A stretch of 64,000 nucleotides of DNA from positions 5,024,501 to 5,088,500 of the forward strand of contig OX291543.1 of assembly GCA_946406115.1 (NCBI GenBank). Reading direction: 5' to 3'. The notes beneath the pieces are model-generated. The model saw only the letters and a list, made by a program, of their open reading frames with translations, made no database searches and was not told where the DNA came from. The position numbers and the translations under genes were made by a program. The stretch comes from Apoda limacodes (Eukaryota; Arthropoda; Insecta; Lepidoptera; Limacodidae). Below, piece after piece: positions 56,642 to 64,000 of this stretch. The stretch's first letter is position 1, and each line of letters starts with the position of its first letter.

Positions 56642-57075
56642 CTAAAGAGAAGTGAAAATTGTGCTCTTGATACTTCTTAGGACATTTAAATTTATTGAAT
56701 TGAAAATTTTGAATAAAGAGTTCAACGCAACGTGTCGTATATTGTATTCTACAGCCCATTTTCTAATATCACCACGCAACTTAAAAATTTCCTCATATGC
56801 AAAATTGGTATGATCTTCAATATCACTTACATCTTCTTGCAAAGATTTCTCACTAACACTCTCCTCGTAGTCTGAATCTTAATTTTCATATTGTTGATAA
56901 AGTGCGGTTTTGGAACCATCAATATTAACATTTCGTTGACTATTTTGTACGGAACCTTTGCCAACCTCTACGATACGTTCTTTGTCCGCTACAAAGCCAG
57001 AAGCCGACAACTGAATTAATTGTTGATATGTTTTCTGAAAATTTCTCTTGTATGTACCACTTTTTTTAAACCGCT
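56642..57075 (-). pseudogene. Broken ORF of a DNA-transposon-associated protein
   Basis: Reading down the minus strand from 57070: KRFKKSGTYKRNFQKTY, then FVADKERIVEVGKGSVQNSQ, one in-frame stop near 56880, then SVSEKSLQEDVSDIEDH and DIRKWAVEYNIRHVALNSLF. A WA-x(3)-NI-x(2)-xALNxLL segment recurs in uncharacterised insect proteins that I associate with transposons; that link is from memory. One stop and loss of the C-terminal part make it a remnant. Confidence 0.45.
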
Positions 57076-57744
57076 TCTATTTATTTTAATCCATTAGTCG
57101 AGTAAAAGGAATAAATAAAAAGAACACGATAAATCAAAATGTCCGCGATATGACTATTACAGCATTCGCAAAAGATTTAAAAATATTTGTACTCTTTTAC
57201 GGGACTTCACAAAGATCATTTTGGATATTAATTATATTACACTAAACCCTTATAAACGTGTTAGGATTATTACAGTATTTAATAATCTACAATGGAAACA
57301 AGTACACTTACACTTTTAATAAGCCGTTACATGACTAGTTTACTTATAACAGATCCACAAAGTGAACTTATAAACCCTTATAAATTCAAGTGACAAGTGC
57401 CAATGGTTTCTAGTACGTTTGGTTTTATTTGTAGCTCTTATTAGCATACTCTACTTGTAGTGGATTAATGTTGCTTCTTGTAGGCAATTATAAATACACC
57501 TTAGCATAGTACTATAAACTTTAAAAAACTACACTTTCATGGGACACTTTAGTCTATAGTGTACCGTTAATTTGGATCTATAAGCGATATTAAGTTAATG
57601 TATAAGAACAAATGTACTAGAAGGCTAAACAAACTCCGGGTATGCTATTATAAGTGTAGTAGCTAACTCTAGAACCATTAAGAGAGAGTTATAAGTTCTG
57701 TAGGCCTGTAAAGTGTGCACTGTAGGATAATTTTGTTGCTTGGG

Positions 57745-59419
57745 TGTAGTAGTTGTAAACACGGCAATTACAACTACTAAAGTTTTAAAAAAATCCTTAA
57801 GTTTAGGAACTAGTACCTCACAGTGTAAAAATTAAAAATCAAAATATTTTTAATATTCCTTTCTCGAGCAAGTAAGTAATTGTTTATAAGATAAGTATTT
57901 TATAAACAATTACCCAGCCGTCTTGTACCTGGAGAAGACTTGGAATGATTTAAAAATACGTTTTGGAATTTTAGAAAATAAATAGCCGAAAGGTAGGTTA
58001 TTTTTAAATCTGGCTCATGAAGCCCTTTAATTTGTTCCTAAACATGTTATTATAATATAAATTTCAAATCCCATACAAATACTTGATGACGTCATGACCA
58101 AGGAAAATATTTTTAAGAATTGCGGTTCAATATGACAGTTTTAACCTAAAGTACCTGTGTACCAAACGGCTATGCTTTACATCGATTTGCGGTTTTCGAG
58201 CCAAATGGGCGTTGTACACCGACCACTATAATGGAGTTAAATTTTTGTGGTGTCCTCGTTCAGTTAGCACAAAGTGAGTTGGGCTTGCCTTTGCGTGCCT
58301 AATAATAATAAGTTAATATTTATTTGGACATTACACAATTGAACAGATTAAGTTATAATTAAGCCTGCAACTGACGCTATGATGTTACTTGGGGGAACTC
58401 TTATATTTTCGCCATGTCTGTCCGTCGGTCACACTGTCAAAGCCTTATAATTTCGGTGTCTTTGTATATATATCGATTCTGATTTTTTTCCAGTATTAGG
58501 TATGTGTACCGCCATACAGTTTTGTAAGGATATTCACAAAAAAATTAAGAGTGGCTCCTAATTTAATGCATGTATGAGACGCACTTAGCCTAACATTTTT
58601 TAATATTTGTCAGAATATTCGCCGTAGTCACATTTTAGCTACATACTCGTACATAAAAATTACAATTCATAAATTAGATTCCGTTAAAGGTTGGACAGAC
58701 AGACAAACACACTAACTGATCAACATAATGCAAAGGCTTAGTAGATAATAGGATCCTTTTTTCGCCATTTGGGTATGTACAGAATAAAGAATAGTACCTA
58801 CCTACTTACTAGGTAACTACGTAAAGACTACTTTGTCGGTAACGCAATAAGGAACAGTTTTGTTCAAATGCGCAGCTCGTACTTACTTTAATTGGCTTAT
58901 ATATATATATATATGGCACTAAGCAACGGCAACGATTATTGATTTGCACCGGAAGGTCGAACAATTTCTATATTTACCACTGCTAGTAACAAACAGAGGC
59001 CTGCTTTGAGTACGGAACCCTAAAAGTAGGATCATGTAGGTGTATTTTTAAATTTAAGATAATAGAATGCCTGATCCAAACTTTTTTGATATGAATTTAA
59101 TGCGATGTCTTTTTCATTCCATAAGATTCTGAATTTTATTTCGTCTGTCAAAGACAACTGTGACAAAAAAACCGAATAAAAATTAAAATGTTCGGGTAAA
59201 AATTTAGGTAAATTGAAAACGAAAATCAAATAAAAAATACAATTCAAATGTAAGTAAGTTAAATTTTGCTTTTGTCGTAATTTAAAACTATATTCGAATC
59301 CAGGAATCAACAAATAAAGGTATTTAGGACGGGCAGCACAGGTTGAAGTTACGTCGGAAGTGTGGTATGGTAAGTACAAAAACCAATTGCCTCCTCAGCT
59401 GTTGTACCTTCATCTCATT
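57745..59419. other. Intergenic stretch, R2-type repeat
   Basis: No exon seen. 58400-59025 holds an R2-like block (GTCTGTCCGTCGGTCACACT, then near its end TACGGAACCCTAAAAGTAGG) and a (TA)9 run at 58903-58914. Confidence 0.45.
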
Positions 59420-59611
59420 GCAAATATAAAGCTAGTCATAAGCTATTTTTAGAAGGTTTTATATAGTTTCTATGAGTAATCTGTGAGTTGTAGTTGGCAT
59501 TTCTGTTAAAAACGGCCACTTTTAGCAGAAATACCAACTACAACTCACAGATATTATTTAGAAACTATATAAAACCTTCTAAAAATTGCTTATAACTAGC
59601 TTTATATTTGC
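59420..59611. repeat. 192-bp near-perfect foldback (long inverted repeat)
   Basis: Left arm from GCAAATATAAAGCTAG (59420) to TTTCTGTTAAAA; loop about 8 bases (ACGGCCAC region, 59512-59519); right arm TTTTAGCAGAAATACCAAC to CTAGCTTTATATTTGC (59611). Arms of about 92 bp pair with only a few mismatches and small bulges. It could be a MITE foldback, or, if transcribed, a hairpin RNA. No terminal duplication was identified. Confidence 0.85.
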
Positions 59612-59861
59612 GACATTTGGATTTTAGAAATTCGTTTTCTACGAAGAGAAAATTGAGGATATCTAATGGCGGCGCTAGTGGGGTGTAAGAGGGCCCTTAA
59701 GGCCTATTACGTTTGTAGGACGGAATACCAGCGGTTAAACGTGGATGTTATGAGCATTGTTCGTAATGACTTTGACCACTCCTCCGGGGATAAGTGTAGT
59801 CATGATGGTATACTAGTACAAGCAATCAATCTTTTGGGTAAAGTCTTAATAGGAAGTTTAT

Positions 59862-60095
59862 CTGAAAGGTGTAAGGATGAATTCCCTACCGATAGTAAGC
59901 GGTGCGATGGTAGAAAGAAGCCGTGAGAATAATTTCGAACAAGTCTTCAGAACACAACTCATTGTACAAGCGGCAGAACACGCGTAGGATGACAATTTTC
60001 TCTTCGGACTAAGTCAACTATTATATCATTGCTCGTCTTATAATCAAAAAGGCCAACTTGGTATCCACGTGCACCCACCCAGAGTTGGTAGTAAG
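59862..60095 (-). mobile_element. CR1-like internal fragment
   Basis: The plus strand reads as the reverse of ORF region about 52735-52990: GTAAGGATGAATTCCCTACC, GCGGTGCGATGGTAGAAAG, then GTGCACCCACCCAGAG. Frames are broken and both ends are cut. Confidence 0.8.
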
Positions 60096-61087
60096 GGACC
60101 ACGGGGTAAAAATATTAATTATCTGATTTGTTAATTTTAATAATGAAACGAAAACAAAACATTTTGTGTAGATGTGTATGTATTTGTTTGCCGCCTTTTG
60201 CCGCGCACTAAACTATATACTGTTGGTATTTCAACGAAACCTAAAGCAAGTAGGTAACAAAAAGGTCTTGCCAATATAGGAGTAATCAATCTTATTTTAA
60301 TCATCATCAGTAGGTACACTTTTGTGTAATATAATCCGATTTCTTACCCCTGGGCTACGTTCGCTTTGGGTGTGATTATCGCCGTTTGTCTTTCGCCCGG
60401 CGATCGCCGGACTTTGGTCCGATTTACGTGACTTTTGAAACTGAACGGCTTTGACAACAGGGATTTGAAAATTTCCGCTAACTTGCAAAATAAATTGAGG
60501 TCCTAAAAAGATTCTATTTATCAAGTATTGTGTTATTGTCTCCTCTTATCATCCTTCCTTATTAGTCAGTCAACAAAAAGTACTCTTTATTAACTAAAGT
60601 CGTTTTAGTAATATTCTCTCCTTTACGTCAAAATGGTCTCACAGCAATATGCTCTTGTTTTTTTAGTGAGCTCATCCCTTCTCATGACCTTGACCTATTT
60701 TTTTCTAACATTTACGTCTTTAGGCACCGCTTTTAAAGTCGTTCACTGCATTTTGGAACAACACAATATTTATATTTATTTTATGACTTCTGCTTAAACA
60801 GAGACATATTAATCAACTCTCGCTCTCGTTTGCACTGTAGCTACGCGGTCTCAAGCGCTGTGACGTCATTTTGCTTTGCGCCGCTAGCGCCACGTAAGAG
60901 CTAGCGTTTTTGCTCACGCACTAAAAAAGCGTACTTTAAACTGCTCTAACATTGTCAGTTTTTATCGTATGATTTGGATCAAAATTTAAGTTTGGAAAAC
61001 AATCTTTTTATATAAAATTAAAAAAAAATTAGGTGAAATAGTCTAGGCGCTCTACAAACTTTGAGAAGTTCAGTCGTCGTTATGCTG
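60096..61087. other. Intergenic stretch, nothing recognised
   Basis: A minus-strand frame 60297-60524 is open but has no family features. GC is higher around 60840-60920 (GCGCCGCTAGCGCCACG). Confidence 0.4.
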
Positions 61088-61231
61088 TCATCCCCTGGAC
61101 TTTGTTCTAAGCTGTTCCAGAGTCACCCTAATCTTGCTTTGGTCATCGTCCTCGATAAAATGTCGCTTCAGTTTGTCAATTGGATCTTCGTTCCATGGGA
61201 TGCATACCTTGCCGCGTGTAATTGGAACCAT
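61088..61231 (-). CDS. Short ORF of 47 codons or a first exon, unidentified
   Basis: The minus strand from 61231 reads MVPITRGKVCIPWNEDPIDK, then LKRHFIEDDDQSKIRV and TLEQLRTKSRG before TGA. The composition is that of a real protein. A donor-like AAG|GTATGC after MVPITRGK would make it a first exon instead. No family recognised. Confidence 0.3.
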   Translation of the reverse strand: MVPITRGKVCIPWNEDPIDKLKRHFIEDDDQSKIRVTLEQLRTKSRG

Positions 61232-62098
61232 TTTCCTTAGATTATTTTAGCTTTTGCCGCGATATCTGATTACGAAGTTCCTGGATTTGAAACAGAAGAA
61301 ATCTGGTTTAAGGAAAAATAAATTACTATTCAAGTACCTCCTCTATGCTGATAACTTGGTGATCCGTGCAATGATAGCAGCTTGATGGCGTAAGAAATAG
61401 TAACAATTATGTAGGGAAAAAGGAAAATAAATAAAAATAAAAGTTAGTTTCATCTTTACATTCAGTCAAGGTTTTTAAGAGGAATAAAACTGTCACAGAA
61501 TGAAATTTTATAGAGGTCGTACATATCTTGATAAATAAATAAATCTTGAAATAGGGCGTTGTATACATTTGATAGTCAGATGTTATTTGATAATGCACAT
61601 TCAGTTCCAATATAGAGGAGTGTTCTTAGAAAAGGTGAGGTTAAAGAGTACGTAACAATCGACAAAACATTTTAAAAAGACTGTCGGAATTTAATGAAGT
61701 AGAAGAAGTGTGCAAGGATCGTAGCAAGTGGAAGTCTGACGTAACTGACTTCCCTGACGGAAAACAAGCGTGATTTCATGTATGTTTAACTTGTAAAGTT
61801 TGCCCATGGAACGCTACTTGAACTTATATGACCCCCCCCCTGTCTAGATGTTTTTTATTATTTATTTGGACTTTATTCACTTACTGAAAATTCAATTGTA
61901 CCTACTATGGTAAATTTACCTTTATACCCCCTTTTAATGCCCAATTGTGTTTTTTAAACTCCGTAAAAAAATATTTATTACTTATGTAGTTGATCAATAA
62001 TACAATTGGCGCCAAAAGTGCGCCAGTTTTACGTAATTTTCAAATGTTATAACTGATGGCGATAGTTCTTACTATATTTTAATTTGTTTATTGTAGAC

Positions 62099-63314
62099 AT
62101 GGTAAAGCCTTTAACTGCCTCTTCTTCGCACAACTACAGTTCGACTATAGAAGAAAACGACTTCGCAACAGTTTGTGAATTCTACTTTCACGATTGGAAA
62201 AGCGTCAGTGATATTATAAAGTTGGTTCTGGAAAACATGGATGATAATGACAATCCTAATTCTCCTATCCTCTGGGGTGTCAAGGTTAGCTTTCTTTTTT
62301 TTTTTGGAAAAAGTGGCTAACGTCCTAGCAATTGAAACAAATTTCAATGTATAAGGAGTGTCTACAAAATATATTTTCATAAGACTGTGTCTGCAGTTTA
62401 AAGTAAATAAACGAACTGTTTTGTATGTATTTTTGGGTGATATTCGTACAATCCTTATACGCAGACTAGTATCCAATGTGGTGGTTTTAGGTTGTGCCAA
62501 GGTTTATCGATGCGCACTTTACTACAAATTGATATCTACTCTTGAACATTGTTATAGCGTTCAGTCGAGAACGAACGTTCCCACGGGAATATCTCTATTA
62601 CATTGCAACGGAGCAACGGCGTGATCTGGTTTCTAGCACAGGGATATTGTATATACTTTCTATCTTACACGACAGTTACCACAAAAAATAGATTTATGCG
62701 CAAGTGATATTGCCAATTTGATGACCGACTACCTCATTGGCCCAGAGATATGCTGGTTATTATTTTGAACTGCAGTGGCAATGGGCAAGCCACGTCGCTA
62801 TTGAACCGATAACCGATGGATTAGAATGGTTTTTGAGTGGCGACCACTGATCGGAAGGCGCAGAGTAGGACGGCTTTCTACAAGGCGAGATAGGCTACCT
62901 ACCGATTAGGCTAAAGACGGCGCCAGATAAATGTACAAATATAAAAAAATTCTGATATAATAATTGTCGCGGATGTGCACTCTGTGCATATATTATGTCA
63001 CGAAACATTATCTTAGACTGCGGGGTTTAGTAAAGGGTCGCTGGATGCAAGGGGCTCAACACCTCCTCTTTGTGGAGACAAATGGCGGAGGTCTACGTCA
63101 GTAGACGTCTGCAGGCTGCATTATGTGGATCTATGGTTATCCATTTTTTATTTATTTCTAGAAAATTCCTACTGCCGCCGACAGGTTGAACGAACATCAG
63201 AAAGAGTATGAGAATCGAGTGCCAGCAAATGATAAGAGGGACGAAGTAGATGAACATAATAAGAAGTATCCGAGATTACAGGAAACGCTGGATAAAAAGA
63301 GATCTATTGTAAGG
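62099..63314 (+). CDS. Two exons of an unidentified gene running off the right edge
   Basis: Exon A: acceptor TTATTGTAG, ATG at 62099, to 62284 (donor GTTAGC), 62 codons starting MVKPLTASSSHNYSS and ending NSPILWGVK. Exon B: 63162-63314 (acceptor TTTCTAG, donor GTAAGT), 51 codons, KIPTAADRLNEHQKEYENRV to KKYPRLQETLDKKRSIVR, strongly charged and probably helical. Both are in phase 0 and join cleanly. Exon A might begin at its own ATG with a 5' UTR exon upstream, or be an internal exon. The intron holds RTE debris. The family is not recognised. Confidence 0.55.
62775..63125 (+). mobile_element. RTE 3' fragment within the 62099 gene intron
   Basis: Frames read LQWQWASHVA, then about 62860 a diverged GRPP region, then RWMQGAQHLL and MAEVYVS, the C-terminal order of RTE elements (WQWAGHI ... 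RWMQAAQD ... EAYVQQW). It resembles the 1563-1685 / 2682-2815 copy. Confidence 0.6.
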
Positions 63315-63537
63315 GTAAGTGCGGTTTAAAAATATTTGGGGTTTTCGTTTGATTTTGAGTCAGGTAGCCTAAGTGGCTATTTTGATTAGTTATTTACTTA
63401 CATACAATGGTAAAGTTTTTTTCTTAAAATAAATGAAACAACATAATAAGTAAAAAATAAAAGTCTTTGTACTTATGTAGGTAGGTACTTGATTATAGCC
63501 TTCACACTATCACAGAAACATCATCAAAAACACACAA

Positions 63538-63538
<1 letters not shown>

Positions 63539-63615
<77 letters not shown>
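63539..63615. repeat. (CA)n microsatellite
   Basis: About 38 uninterrupted CA units, likely length-polymorphic. Confidence 0.98.
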
Positions 63616-63617
<2 letters not shown>

Positions 63618-63723
63618 CGATTAACGCAACTATTATGATAACTTCCTTCAAGAGAGGTTAATAACAAAAAATTAGTATAGTAATGAAACAATTGAGGTAT
63701 TTTAGAAGAAATGGTTAAATCTA

Positions 63724-63945
63724 TTATTTATCATCTGTCAATAACACCATTTCATCTAAAATACCTCCATCATCATCGTCATCATTTGAAGACGGTGAGC
63801 TGTAGAATGTTCTGTTAGATTTAGGGTACACAATTCTAGATTGGTGTAGTTTTACTATTTCATCTGTAGGCACAAAATTATAGCAACATATTTTTCTGAC
63901 GCCTATAACGCGAGTTTCTGCGAGGCTTAGTTGGTGCACCCGCAT
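63724..63945 (-). CDS. Candidate terminal exon of a minus-strand gene from the right
   Basis: 73 codons, MRVHQLSLAETRVIGVRKIC at the start and a very acidic end (SSNDDDDDGGILDEMVLL, then TDDK and stop). Acceptor-like CGCAG or GTCAG sites lie inside, so translation need not begin at the ATG. No family recognised. Confidence 0.3.
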   Translation of the reverse strand: MRVHQLSLAETRVIGVRKICCYNFVPTDEIVKLHQSRIVYPKSNRTFYSSPSSNDDDDDGGILDEMVLLTDDK

Positions 63946-64000
63946 TAGAAAAATAAATAAAAAAAATTAGTGTCGGACAACCGTCCGGAATCGTGACAAC

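Larger units (their letters stand above)
51730..57744. mobile_element. Possible large TIR DNA transposon hosting the CR1-like element
   Basis: CCCAAGCAACAAAA at 51730-51743 and its exact reverse complement at 57731-57744 face each other, each followed inward within about 25 bases by ATTATCCT. Between 57230 and 57720 short CTTATAA/TTATAAG motifs recur about ten times, like the subterminal repeats of DNA transposons. Inside are the CR1-like insertion and a transposon-type ORF remnant on the minus strand (56642-57060). No target duplication was found at the outer edges, so the two ends could belong to different copies. Confidence 0.4.

Noticed and set aside
59666..59926. 86-codon plus-strand ORF
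   Set aside because: Its second half is antisense of a CR1-like fragment.

Overview
The window is insect nuclear DNA, most likely from a butterfly or moth. Genes are split by GT-AG introns, the sequence is AT-rich, and it is full of decayed non-LTR retrotransposons (a CR1/Jockey-type family, RTE and Jockey), tRNA-derived SINEs and short DNA transposons. The RTE and CR1 tails and the SINE types look lepidopteran to me from memory; no database search was possible.

Five host gene loci can be read with confidence. (1) Positions 1338-8777 (+) hold the C-terminal seven exons (596 codons) of a DPY19-family C-mannosyltransferase whose 5' exons lie left of the window. Its introns hold RTE, CR1-like and SINE debris. 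(2) 18127-18459 (-) is an intact single-exon eIF1. Just upstream on the same strand is a PEBP copy (18725-19281) with a 1-base frameshift and a following A-tract, probably a retrocopy. (3) 20419-20893 (+) is a two-exon gene for a 129-residue helical protein that I do not recognise. (4) 24144-30950 (-) is a complete five-exon centrin (192 aa); its last intron carries a 1.7 kb array of about 28 copies of a 60-bp repeat. (5) 44640-47570 (+) is a complete two-exon snRNP core protein SmD1 (134 aa), with two tandem MITE copies directly in front of its promoter.

Between the genes are mobile elements: a 2.4 kb TIR element with TTA target duplications containing a decayed Jockey element (31592-33988), plus an inverted partial copy at 38809-39508; two short elements with perfect 8-bp target duplications (39517-39703 and 50158-50675, hAT-like); a pogo/Tigger-like MITE (27584-27849); and a nearly complete CR1-like element with an intact 988-codon endonuclease/reverse-transcriptase ORF (52460-55900, minus strand), possibly nested in a 6 kb TIR element (51730-57744). 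A 192-bp near-perfect foldback lies at 59420-59611. At the right end, two exons of an unidentified gene (62099-63314, +) and a possible terminal exon on the other strand (63724-63945) run up to or past the edge.

The genes do not form a pathway; they are unrelated housekeeping or cellular genes. No prokaryotic-style system, CRISPR array, tRNA gene or rRNA was found. The points most worth following are the intronic 60-bp array, the inverted composite elements, the foldback, the MITE pair at the SmD1 promoter, and the small uncharacterised gene at 20419.
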